Under the pieces are notes generated by a model. That model ran no database searches. It was not told the DNA's origin and worked only from the letters and a program-made list of their open reading frames with translations. The position numbers were made by a program, and so were the translations under genes. Shown piece after piece: positions 42,077-57,900 of a stretch of DNA of 64,000 nt (the stretch's first letter is position 1; each line of letters starts with the position of its first letter). Source of the DNA: Echinarachnius parma (lineage: Eukaryota; Echinodermata; Echinoidea; Clypeasteroida; Echinarachniidae); the NCBI GenBank assembly GCA_037951105.1, contig JBAMJV010001285.1:1-64000 (forward strand), written 5' to 3'.

Positions 42077-43145
42077 CATCTTGAGAGTGTTGAAAGTTCT
42101 GCCAAAATTCAACATTATCCGAGGAGTGCGCCCCCTGGACCCCATTAAGGGATTTGACCAGGTCCCTTGTACCTCAGGAATGCTCGCCATACCCACTCAA
42201 GTAATGCTTAAAAAACACTGTTAAACAGCCAACCATCTTGTCCCAAATAAACAACACCTTTAGTTCTGGATATAAACTACAATAAGTTTGTTGAATTTAG
42301 GTGTCATTTGGTAAAAACTATTTCTTGTCTAGTCTAGTGCTCTTCGCACTTATGGTCCAGGTCTAAATCTTGGCGGGGTCTATCGGATGGTGACGATAAA
42401 GGGCTGTCCCAGATGTAAATAATCATAATTGATTAAACGTGTCTGCAAAAACCAAATAAACAACCAACCAACATCCCCCCCCCTAGAAAAATATTTCATA
42501 ACCCAATGCACACTTGCATCGTAAACATTCGTAGATCATTCAAACGTAAAGGAATAAGGATTATCCAGGACCAGGCCAAGCGTATCTAGAGATCAGTACG
42601 ATATGGCTCGGTAATTAATCATCTGTAATTTGATCCAACACATAGATGTCAATCAAAGGAATAAACAAACGGGGGAATGGGGGGACATGCCCCCCCCCCC
42701 CCCCTACTTTTTAAAATGTATATTACATAATATGTTTGATTCCATACCTTGCACTACATATATAATGTAAAAAATCTGTATCTGGTATAAAGCAAATCAC
42801 ACAATTTCAAGCCAAAAAGGTGCAAAAGCTCCATACAGTGGGAGGGGGACACCCCCTCCCACACCTCCCCCACTTGGTCGCTTCACTACCTTGCAACGTC
42901 CCTCCCCCCCCCCCCCCCCCCCACAATGCTACTGAGAAGCCGTTGACCCCCTTGATGTCAATATGATAGACAAATATTTGATAATTACCCAAAGAATATG
43001 GCAGCGCAGTTGTGTCACAAACATTCATAGATTATTCAAACGTAAAGGAATAATAAGGATTATCTAGGACCAGGCGTATCTAGAGATCAGTACGAAATGG
43101 CTTGGTAATTAATCATAAACCAGCCATTAGCTATAACTCGTTGAT
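42077..43145. other. Repeat-rich intergenic DNA, no gene seen
   Basis: It holds repeat-module copies 2 and 3, C runs near 42691-42705 and 42902-42922, and GGGGACATGCC and ACACCCCCTCCC phrases. ORFs reading across C runs give proline or glycine strings and are not genes. Confidence 0.5.
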
Positions 43146-43207
43146 GTCAATCATGGGTCCCCCCCCCCCCCCCCCCCCCCCCCCCCACCCCCCCCCCCCC
43201 CCCCCCC
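43146..43207. repeat. Poly-C tract of nearly 50 bases
   Basis: An almost uninterrupted C homopolymer (one A) spans about 43159-43207. The exact length is likely unreliable in any assembly. Confidence 0.9.
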
Positions 43208-43996
43208 AGTGTATGCACAGTTTCGTCTCAAACATTCATAGATCATTCAAACGTAAAGGATTATCCAGGACCAGACCAAGGACCAAGCATATCTAGAGAT
43301 CAGTCTGATATGGCTTAATCATCTTGGATTGTTGTCCCCTAAAAGATTCCGCGAGGGTATATAAACTGGAGGTGCGGTCTGCAACTTGATACAACTCAGG
43401 CGGTGGGCCATTACAGAGTGTATGGTACGTATACGCTTGATTATCAGAAAATCTGCAATTTGTATTCTTCAGATTATATATTATTAACTATAAATGCGCC
43501 ACTAATTCATTACAAGACCTAGTTCTAGATTGAGATTAGTGGAGCTAACTGCGCCGGGGCAGCCGTTGGTGGTGGTGGTGGAGATCGAATCGGACATGAG
43601 TCGAGCTTAACACTCTTCTTTTACATTATATTTATGTAATGGTCCATAATGTTTAAGTCCAACTTAGAGTTAAGTTCAACTTACGATCTTTGTGAAACAC
43701 CTCCCTTGTCTCTGATTACTCAATTAAAATAAATCCTTCAGTTTCTTTCAATACTTATAATTCCAACTGTGATTATCTGTTGCAATTCATTTTGGAGAAG
43801 AATGGTTCCAATTACAATCGGATCATATGCAAGCAACTATTAATGGACACAACAATAAATTTAACTATACTTGAGTACAAATCTCGGACCTCTACACGAA
43901 TGCCCCCTTTTGTAAATTGTTCTCTTTCTTTCTTTATTTTTAGCATAACTCGTGCGCTTACATTGTCCCTGTCCAGGACAAAGTATTGAAGAAACC
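43208..43996 (+). other. Upstream flank of AHCY copy 2, with possible 5' UTR acceptor
   Basis: After the fourth repeat module no gene is seen. TTCTCTTTCTTTCTTTATTT ending in TTAG at 43943 is a strong polypyrimidine-plus-AG acceptor 53 bases before the ATG, so copy 2 probably has a non-coding first exon further upstream. ORF 43780-43989 is not a gene. Confidence 0.45.
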
Positions 43997-48190
<4,194 letters not shown>

Positions 48191-49326
48191 CCGACACCCA
48201 GTCCGAGTACCTAGGAATACCGCAGGACGGACCCTACAAGCCTGATCACTACAGGTACTGACCGACACCCAGTCCGATTACCTGGGAATACCGCAGGACG
48301 GACCATACAAGCCTGATCACTACAGGTACTGACCGACACCCAGTCCGATTACCTGGGAATACTGCAGGATGGACCCTACAAGCCTGATCACTACAGGTAC
48401 TGACCGGTTTAGACTGGAACTTGTTGCTTTCCACTACGCTCACCTTGGACTAAAGCTCACTAAAGCTCACTCGACAGACCGACACCCAGTCCGATTACCT
48501 GGGAATACCGCAGGACGGACCCTACAAGCCTGATCACTACAGGTACTGATGACACCCAGTTTGAGCATCTGGGAATACCACAGGATGGACCCTACAAGCC
48601 TGATCACTACAGGTACTGACCGACACCCAGTCCGAGTACCTGGGAATACCACAGGACGGACCCTACAAGCCTGATCACTACAGGTCCTGACCGACACCCA
48701 GTCCGAGTATCTGGGAATACCGCAGGATGGACCCTACAAGCCTGATCACTACAGGTACTGACCGACACCCAGTCCGATTACCTGGGAATACCGCAGGACA
48801 GACCCTACAAGCCTGATCACTACAGGTACTGACCAACACCCAGTCCGATTACCTGGGAATACCGCAGGATGGACCCTACAAGCCTGATCACTACAGGTAC
48901 TGACCAACACCCAGTCTGATTAACTGGGAATACCACAGGATGGACCCTACAAGCCTGATCACTACAGGTACTGACCAACACCCAGTCCGAGTACCTGGGA
49001 ATACCGCAGGACGGACCCTACAAGCCTGATCACTACAGGTACTGACCAACACCCAGTCCGATTACCTGGGAATACCACAGGATGGACCCTAAAAGCCTGA
49101 TCACTACAGGTACTGACCGACACCCAGTCCGATTACCTGGGAATACCGCAGGACGGACCCTACAAGCCTGATCACTACAGGTACTGACCGACACCCAGTC
49201 CGATTACCTGGGAATACCGCAGGATGGACCCTACAAGCCTGATCACTACAGGTCCTGACAGACACCCAGTCCGAGAATCTGGGAATACGGCAGGACGGAC
49301 CCTACAAGCCTGAACACTACAGGTAC

Positions 49327-50290
49327 TGACCAGTTTAGACTGGAAATTGTTGCTTTCCTCTTTTATGTTGTTTGACGATGATGACGTATATATTGTCTTT
49401 CATATTTTGTGGTTGATCCTTGATGCTTGAACAATTAAGTGGTTTGTTTTTCATTTTGTTTAGAATCAGAAACAGTAATTTATTTGATTTGAATGTCAAC
49501 AAAAAATGTAAACAGTACTAAATTATTTTCTGTAAATGAGTGAATTTGCTTTTTAAAATATTGAAATTTGAGGTATTTGCCTTTAGTATGGAGAAAATAA
49601 TTAAACAGGAATATTTATGAAGGATTTATATTTTTTAATGAAATGTAAAATTTATTTAAAATATAGTATGAAAGGATCCATTTTGTTATTATCAAAATGG
49701 TTAATCTGTGTTTTTCTCAGGATCCTATATACTGTCGTAATTAGGACAGTATTGTACTTGCAACAACATATAGCCAGAACATAAATTCTGTATTAACAAT
49801 CTTAGTTACGTGATGTGGTGCCTAATGTATCATAAGAAAGGATTTATTTTTCTATACAGCACCCTTTATTAAAAATAGGCATATATATTATATTACATTA
49901 TATCTTAGACAATTTACTATTGTGAGTATGCAATTGAAATACTATTGCCCGTTATCACAAGGTGAAATATATATTTGCAATCGTAAACTTACATTTTGGG
50001 AGTCTCAAAGATCATATGTTTCTTGAAAATATTAATATTATTATGTGACATAAAGGAGAAAACGAAAATACTTTTAAATAAATTTTTTTCAAAAAGTGTG
50101 TGAAAATATTTTTTATTTATCCAATGACTTTTAGCTTTATATATTTATATTTTTTTACATGATTGTGCAAAATGTTAATCATTAAATGATTTGTACACAT
50201 TATCAGTTATGCGAGGCCATTTTTTCCTTGATCATCACAATTGTCGGGTACTACACTAAATAAAAAATTTGTAGTTGATATATAATATGA
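49327..50290 (+). other. 3' UTR and flank of AHCY copy 2
   Basis: AT-rich, no coding exon. Candidate polyadenylation signals AATAAA are at 50077-50082 and 50259-50264; if the minisatellite is transcribed, the 3' UTR would be nearly 2 kb long. Confidence 0.4.
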
Positions 50291-50440
50291 GGGTGTTGCT
50301 AAAAGAGTTGCGATTAATCACAAGTCGGAAAATATGCGCATCTAATAGCCAAACAGATAAGCCCATTTAGGTGCAATCTCAGACTTGTAATTAATCGCGA
50401 TTGGAATTAATCACGATTGGAACGCAACTCTTTATGCAAC
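50291..50440. mobile_element. MITE, GTTGCATAAAG family, copy 2
   Basis: GGGTGTTGCTAAAAGAGTTG at the left and CGCAACTCTTTATGCAAC at the right are inverted; GCGATTAATCACAAGTC inside matches the relatives at 28195 and 63443. Confidence 0.8.
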
Positions 50441-50540
50441 ATGCTGAAACGAGCTGAAAAACTATATTATATTATTCAATAATACATTAGATATGGGAGA
50501 AGATAACACCATTACTGACTTTAAAGTGATTCATTAACTT

Positions 50541-53120
50541 TATAGGGCAATTCCAAGCAAACGCCGTGACGGTCAGAGGGTGTTTCTCACAATGAAAGTC
50601 CAAATAACTCATAAAATCTAAATATCTAGAACCAACTTTTGATATGCATCTGTAACCACTATCCTACCAATAATTTACAATAGGCAAGAAAACCCAAATT
50701 CCCAATAAATTATTAATTATGAATATCAATATCTGCCGTAACGCCGTGACGGCAAAAAGACATGGGTTTCTTACATGCTAAGAAACTAAGTAAACTCTGT
50801 GAACTACAGGAACATTTTGCACTTTTGTCACATTGATTCTTTGTACTAGACATCAAGCTAGAACATCCAAATAAAAATGTAGAAAAAATCCAATGCTCAT
50901 AGTAAATATGATATCATAAACGTATCTATGCACTGTAACGCCGTGACTGTAACGCCGTGACCTCTGAATTGTACATGTTATATATATGGGAGATATTAAA
51001 GAGATGAATAATATGATATAATTTTAATGTAGTGATCCAGAATCAATAAAGAACTAGATGAATGGGTGATATAACCAAGATGCTATTAAATGATCATCCG
51101 CATGACACAAATTTGCAGCACAGCGCCCTCTATTGATCAAAAAATCTTTTAGGACATAATTGAAATTCTTATCTATTTCAGAAGTTAGTTAATGGAACCA
51201 TCAAATATTAAAACCAAAATACATACTTAAATGTAACAATGAAATATGAGACCTTTGACATCTGACCTTTGACCTTGTTTCTCAAAATAACATAAAAATG
51301 TTTAATTTTTGGTCTGCACAGTGCATATTTGCAAGTGATTTGTTTCATGTAACATGATTTCAGAGTTAGTAAATGTTTGTTTTTGAATTGGTAATTATCT
51401 GAGTGACCTTTGACCTTTTGCCCCAAACAGTTTCAGAAAATTGTCTTTTACCTACAGTACTCTTTCTAACATTGATTCTGGAACTTAATTGTGAGAACAA
51501 AAAACAACAACAATATTTTGACCTGTTGACCTATGACCTCCCATGACCCCATTCCCTTATCAGGTCATATACTTCACTGGACGCATACCAGTATTATCAT
51601 GTTATCCTTCAAGGATTCTCAAACTATCTTAATAATAATATAATTTTTGCATATTTGTTAGCTATGTGACCTTTGACCTTTGACCTCATGGACCAAAATC
51701 ATATCCAATAATCCGTACCTCTAAATACATGGATTGTACAAAGTTTGAACGAAATCCATCCAACGATTCTTGAGATATTGCAAAAAAAAGAACACTGATG
51801 TACAGATGCACATACAGACAGACGGACATACAACCCATACACATACATGACTCAGGTAACTTTGAGATGGAAACATTATCAACTGACCCTATTCATATAA
51901 TTATAGCATGAGCAATGCCCAAGCATACCTACAAAAAATATTTTACACTATTTGATTATTTCTCCTGTGTTATGTCAATGGGAATCCAGTAGGTAGCGTC
52001 ACGGCGTTACACAAAACGTAACGCCGTGACCAAATTGATATTGATTATATTAATAAGTGGTAAAAGATAATGCTGCTATTCAACATGCATATTATAGCCC
52101 TATGGGCTAATACAGAGAAAACAAAAAATTATTTCATTCCCATTCATATTTTTCCAGAAATATTAAAAATATTATACAAATAGTGCATGGTTTGGAGTTG
52201 AATATACCAGAATAGACAACGATACATTTTTAATTTCTCGAGAGCGATTATATTGCATCGAGGCCGCAGGCCGAGTGCAATATAATCGCACGAGAGAAAT
52301 TAAAAATGTAGAGGTGTCTATTGTGGAATATTTAACGACAAGAAGCATGTACTATTTGTTATATAATATGATTATTTTGAGGAACTGATATGGTTATCAT
52401 GTTGATAAACCCAAATTGACCTTGCTCAAATTGTGAGTGTTCTCTCCAGCCATTGTCGGCCCTGCGTACTGTGTTAAGTGCCAGCTCGTATTAGAAATAA
52501 TTGCGCGCTCTACGCATTTTCCCCATTCAAGAACAAGCGCACAAGAGCACATTACGCACTCCAAGGCAATCCCCTGCGCAGCTCGTTTGGCTCTCTATGG
52601 TCAGTTTGTACATACTGAAAAGTTATAATACATATGTATTATAACTTTACCATTGATTATACCGGATTAAGCATCGGTAATCAACCAATGGGAATGCTCA
52701 ATTTACCTTCATTATGACGTCATCATATTATATATGTTTTTAGTGTAACGCCGTGACATATTAATGATTGTAAATGAGACAGTCACTGAAGCGGAACGAA
52801 GAGCGAAAATGACGAAATTGATATTTATCTGAAAAATTGAAGCAATGATCCTATCAACACTGAAATAAAATTTTATGAAAACTCCTTTTCGCAGTTCTTT
52901 TATGCTTAATATTTAATTGAATGTTTTGTGAAAATAAATGAAAATTAATTTATGCTATATATTAACAATAAAATAATGGTTTACAATTTTTTTTTTCAAA
53001 AACAAAATACATTTTTGGAAAGTTCAATCTTTTAGCTTTCATTTGATACCAAATTTGTTATGGTACAACGAATTTGAAAAATCAGTGGTCATGTCAATGT
53101 TTGCTTGGAATTGCCCTATA
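50541..53120. mobile_element. 2.6-kb inverted-repeat element with seven AACGCCGTGAC motifs
   Basis: TAGGGCAATTCCAAGCAAAC at 50543 is repeated inverted at about 53099-53118, and both ends abut TA. AACGCCGTGAC occurs at about 50560, 50740, 50937, 50951, 52020 and 52747 in plus and at 51998 in minus orientation, several next to the termini. No transposase frame is visible. The centre (about 51230-51900) contains TGACCTTTGACCT strings and an inverted relative of the 36.3-kb repeat (ATTCTTGAGATATTG, CAGACAGACGGACATAC). I infer a non-autonomous DNA transposon with repeated transposase-binding-like motifs. Confidence 0.75.
52228..52310. repeat. Palindrome centred on GAGGCCGCAGGCCGAG
   Basis: ATTTTTAATTTCTCG and GCGATTATATTGCA on the left are inverted on the right as TGCAATATAATCGC and GAGAAATTAAAAAT, around CGAGGCCGCAGGCCGAG. 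Same architecture as the palindrome at 6439-6596. Nested within the 50.5-53.1 kb element. Confidence 0.85.
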
Positions 53121-54039
53121 TTTTTTCCGCAAAAGTGATATTTGAGACTTGAAACATATTACCATTGGAAGATTCTTGAGAATGATAAGGGAGATTTTCA
53201 TACAATCACTGACTATGGTCAAAAGCGTTACAGCTTGTTTCAGCATTTATACTGAGAAATGAATATAAAATCACCACATTCCTTTCTATAATATAATAAT
53301 ATTTACATTTATTATCAATTTGTTCAGAACACATTGCAATGTACATTGAATTAACAAATATATCTCCAATATTTATACATAAAAATCCATGAAAGACATA
53401 TTAAAGTATTAATACAGCCAACTGCATCAACCAATGCACAGAAATATTGAGACGATTATGTTATATTGTTCTTCAAACAAACAATATACTTTTTACACAC
53501 TTTTCTAATGTTTTTTCCAGCTGAACATAATCTTTGAGAAGAGTGCAATGAATCTCCTTTTTACATTACATACAAATCCTTTTGAAAAAAAAGGGCAAGT
53601 TATTGCACATATTTCATTCATATACATGTTTCCAATCATTTGGCACACATCAGATGCAGAAAATTAATACCGCAAACAAACTACACAGCTATGGATTCAT
53701 TTGAAAGATGGAAAAATTAGCATATCTCATGAGCGGTAAACAAATATCAAACTTCATACATTCATGCAGTTTTATAGAGCTTACTTATTTCTGTACGTCT
53801 ATTTCAGCTACAGATCTACCAAAATACAACTGGTAAAAAGACATGGAAAAGTGTAAGATTTAGGTCAATGAATATTATAAATTGTCATACTTTCTTATTT
53901 TGTTGACCAAAATTTATTAAAACTTTCTTACACAATATTGGAAACGGCCTCTTTTCTTTATAAAGAGTGGTTTTCTTTAACACTCACGATCCATTTCTGT
54001 ATTTCACATCTATTTTTTTTTTTTATTTTCCTTGACTCG
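53121..54039. other. AT-rich intergenic region, no gene seen
   Basis: No exon, RNA gene or clear repeat boundary recognised between the element and the end of the CAP-Gly gene. ORF 53938-54231 overlaps an exon relic on the other strand. Confidence 0.45.
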
Positions 54040-54145
54040 GGGAATCTATTATATCAGGATCCCCATCCCAATATGTCCTGGTCAGACCTGTCTTGTGTCT
54101 CAATTCTCACACCAGCTCATTTGATTCTCTGGAATGTGGAACTCT
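54040..54145 (-). pseudogene. Degenerate copy of the last CAP-Gly-gene exon
   Basis: GGTCAGACCTGTCTTGTG, ACACCAGCTCAT and TTGATTCTCTGGAATGTGG parallel the true terminal exon at 54986-55093. On the minus strand the frame soon meets TGA after FQRIK, and the acceptor is lost. It lies about 900 bases downstream of the genuine exon. Confidence 0.8.
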
Positions 54146-54717
54146 TTAGGAGTTGGGGTTTCATTGGATCTCTATATTGGTCTACACATCATTCCTTACA
54201 CCACAAAACGACCGTTCTGTCACTGTGGTAGTTTCTCTTTTATTAGCTAAAATAGTCTAATTTTGTTCAAAATATGAGATTTAGGATTTTGGTATTTCGT
54301 GAATAAGCATATTTTAATCTAGCTTCTGTAACATTTTGAGCGTCGGAAATGTTTAAATATTCTTTTTTTATGTAATAAATGTGATCTTATTACAGCGCTT
54401 TAATGGAAACTGAACTTTTAAATTGCCCGTTTCTACCTTATTTTAAAAATGCATCAGCCATATTCCAAATCTTTGGTGTTCATTTTGAGAGGGTTTGCTT
54501 AGTCCAAATATGACGAATGATATACCATTTTAAAGGTAATGACTTTTATTTTAATGTTTTATGAAAAGCAGCAAAATCAGTTTTCCCGACTTATTGGTCG
54601 TTTTGTGGTGTAAGGTCACATTTGTTCTACTACAAACTTGATCCCTAACCCTAATCCCAAAAACTGAATTTTCTAGTAGACCAAATGGAAGTAGACCAAA
54701 TGGCTGTAGACAGCAAT

Positions 54718-54798
54718 TTACCAGTTCAGGATCCCTATCCTTGTCAGACCTGACTTTTGGTCTCGGTTCTTGCACTTGTTCATTGGGTATCTTGCAGT
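54718..54798 (-). pseudogene. Second copy of the last CAP-Gly-gene exon, still open
   Basis: On the minus strand GGCTGCAG serves as a possible acceptor and the 81 bases after it read TARYPMNKCKNRDQ, then KSGLTRIGILNW and TAA, against TATYQRINELVREL and KTGLTRTYRDGDPD in the true exon. It is in the correct phase (0) and has its own stop, so it is either a decaying duplicate or an alternative terminal exon. Confidence 0.6.
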
Positions 54799-54985
54799 CT
54801 GCAGCCTCTGTCTGTGAAGGTTCAAGACTGGTGGTCAAGGGGTCAAAGGGTTCAGGGATTATCTAAAACATGGGTGTCAATCTGGAATTGATCAGGGTGG
54901 ATGATCTATTTATTCATCTCCCCTAAACAAAAGGTATTACGTTCTATTTATAGTTCATGGTATATCTGGTAGCTAAAGAGGGGTA

Positions 54986-57900
54986 TCAGGGGATCTCTAT
55001 GAGATCAGGATCCCCGTCCCTGTATGTCCTGGTCAGACCTGTCTTGTGCCTCAGCTCTCGCACCAGCTCGTTGATTCTCTGGTATGTGGCAGTCTGTAGA
55101 AAAGGAGAGAAATATGAAAGCAATAATTAGACAAAACTTCTGATTATTACAGCACATTAGGTTTGAAACGATAGTTTAAATATGAAAGCATCTAATATAC
55201 ATCATTTTACCCAATTAAACAAGCACTCATAAGGAAACTAGAAAACTCCAATGTTAAGTGTATATTTCTCATTCTCAGCCTTCCTTACAAAGCCTTAAAG
55301 GGCAATGAAGCCCAAGCAAACTGTTGCTTGCATAAACTTGAAGAGATTAGGAGGAATAATCTCTGAAAGTTAGAGCATAATCGGGCCATACACAAGAAAA
55401 CTATGGCTCTTTGAAGATGCCCATTTATTCCTATGGGGAACTCAAATTGGCAACGCACTCTGATAAGTTTGTGGACTACTTCCCATATGTTTTTTACACA
55501 AATTTTCCCATTTGTACAGTTTTCTTCATTAGTCACACTTTTCCATCCCCCAAATTCACGATATGTTGTGTATAAATGTATTCTACAAAACATATGTTGA
55601 ACTCAAACGAAGGGTAAACATATATTTTGAGAAAATTGAACAAAATTTAAATTTTGTGTACAAAACGTATGGGGAGTGGTCCACAACTTTGCCAGAGTGC
55701 GTTGCCACTTTGAGTCACTCATAGAAATAAATGGATATTTTCAAAGAGCCATAGTTTTCTAATTTCTTGACCGATTGTGCTCAAATTTTCAGGGACTATT
55801 CATCCTATTTAGTCTCTTATAGTGCATACAACAATTTGTCCGGATTTCATTGTCCTTTAACATTTTTTCTACCAAATATCTTATTATAGGGTATTATTTT
55901 GTAGCTGTATAATTCAAAAAGACTGATGATCCCTCGATTATCATCGCATTATTTGTTTGTGTCATCTCAAATAATTGGCATATTTATGTAAACTGCACAA
56001 CATGGCTATTTATGTGATTCTCTTAGTGATTTAAAGGACATTCATGATACACTGGGCTCAAAAAGAGACTTATAATTTAATTTTCACATGATCATATCTT
56101 GAAAATCTGTCCATCAAAATTAACCAAAATGACACACGGGATTACTTAAATACCCTACTCCATTGACATGTCAATATCCATGAGGTTACCTTACTGACAG
56201 AACTGAAAAAGGCACTGGCATGGAACCGTTACCTGTATCACATGTCACAGCCTGGAAATTTCGGCAACAGAGTTTAATGCAGGTGAGGAAGTCAAGACAA
56301 ATTGAAATGAAGGTAATGTCAGTTACCCAAACACAGAAATCAATAGTGAGTGTGTCCACCATGTGCTTGGAATCATTCAGTGCATCTGCTACGCATGCTG
56401 TCCACCAGGCTCTGATACAGGCTTGGGGAGATCGTTCCTGCGCTGAGCGTGTGCATTAACGGGCGGATTGTCCCTTAAACTGTGACATGTGGTCCTGGAA
56501 GTTGTTCCATGTCAGTGCTTTTTGCGGTTGTGTCAAGTGGGCAACTGCTTAGTTACTGACATGTGTTTAGAGCAGAGTATTTAAGTAATCCTGTGTGTCA
56601 TTTTGGTTAATTTTGATGGACAGGATTTTAAGATATGATCATGTGAAAAATTATAAGTTTCTTTTTGAGCCCAGTGTATAAGCAACGCTCGAAATTGGCG
56701 TAGGCCCGATGGCCCGGGGCCAGTAAAAGTTGCGGTCGGGCCAGTAAAAACATGAAAATGCCAAAGTTTGGTGGCCCGATCGGGCCACCAAATGTTTAAA
56801 CCATAAGAAGACAACATCAAGGAATAGGAATCTCAAGTTTGACACCTCTTAAAAACACTTTAATTGTGATTTAAATATTTGCAAGAAATGAAAAGGACAG
56901 ACATAAAAAGTCGCAAGCGCACTTGCGCTAGTTGAATTAATCCTTATTTATGCCTACAAATATGTGCTATTTCCTCATATGAACACTCTCCCTTGAATTA
57001 TCTACTTCTTGCATGATAAATCATGGTAAAATTAAACAACTTCCAGAGGTGTGTAATGACTAAAAGTAAAAGCATGCTTATGCTGTTTTCTTAATTTCCC
57101 ACACACCCCCTGGAAGCCTTTGCAACATGTAGAATATAAACATAGAACAACCAATCCACAGAGGGAGTATGTGTGCATACTAAGACCTATCAAAACACAT
57201 GTCTAACTTTTCACATTCATTCATATTGCTTTGCGATACCGTCCGCGATACCGTCAATAAAGGGGAATAATTTCATCTTTCGGATCATTATTCATATTTT
57301 TGAAGGTATTAGAAGGAATCATTTTTACAAGGTAGAGACTTGTGACTACTTGAATTATTTTAGCTTGTAAAATAACAAAGATTTAAGTGATTTCATTTCC
57401 CGATTTGAAAAGTTATCTTAGCTATGCTCAGTCCCATGTGTGTTTTTTTGTGTTGGAGATTTTATGGACCATAAAATAAAATCGTACATGGAAAAGAGCT
57501 TAGTTTCATCAGTTGATGACTCTTAGATGAAACTGCTCGATTCTAGGTTTTGTTTTGTTTATTCAGTGATGGATTTCTTTAATGATGGTGGTAATTTTAA
57601 CACATAACTTCCATAATTTACCAATTAATGACCAAGTAGTCATGACCATTGTTTTTCTTTGTTTGTAAATTTTATTTTCGGGCCACCAGAAAAAAAGATA
57701 ATTTCAAGCATTGGAATAACAAATGAGGCTAAACATTGCCCAGTACCCTGAAACTATGAATATAGTTATTGTTTTAATTTTACTTTTGTTTTTCCTTATT
57801 TTTTTCGGGCCAGTAGATTTTGGTTTCGGGCCACCAAAATTGGAAAAATACTAATTTTACTGGCCCGACCGGGCCACCAGCAAAAAAAAGTTAATTTCGA

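Larger units (their letters stand above)
39573..43310 (+). repeat. Four copies of an ACATTCATAGATCATTCAAA repeat module
   Basis: The module (ACATTCATAGATCATTCAAA, CGTAAAGGA, TTATCCAGGAC, CGTATCTAGAGATCAG, then a TGGCTTGGTAAT stretch) starts near 39573, 42523, 43019 and 43230. Copies are preceded by poly-C tracts and by GCGCCCCCTGGACCCC in two cases. The Penelope-like element sits between the first and second copies. Confidence 0.75.

Noticed and set aside
56220-56459. Possible transposase remnant in the centre of the 56.0-56.7 kb element
   Set aside because: No catalytic motif or conserved block that I can recognise; not listed as a gene.
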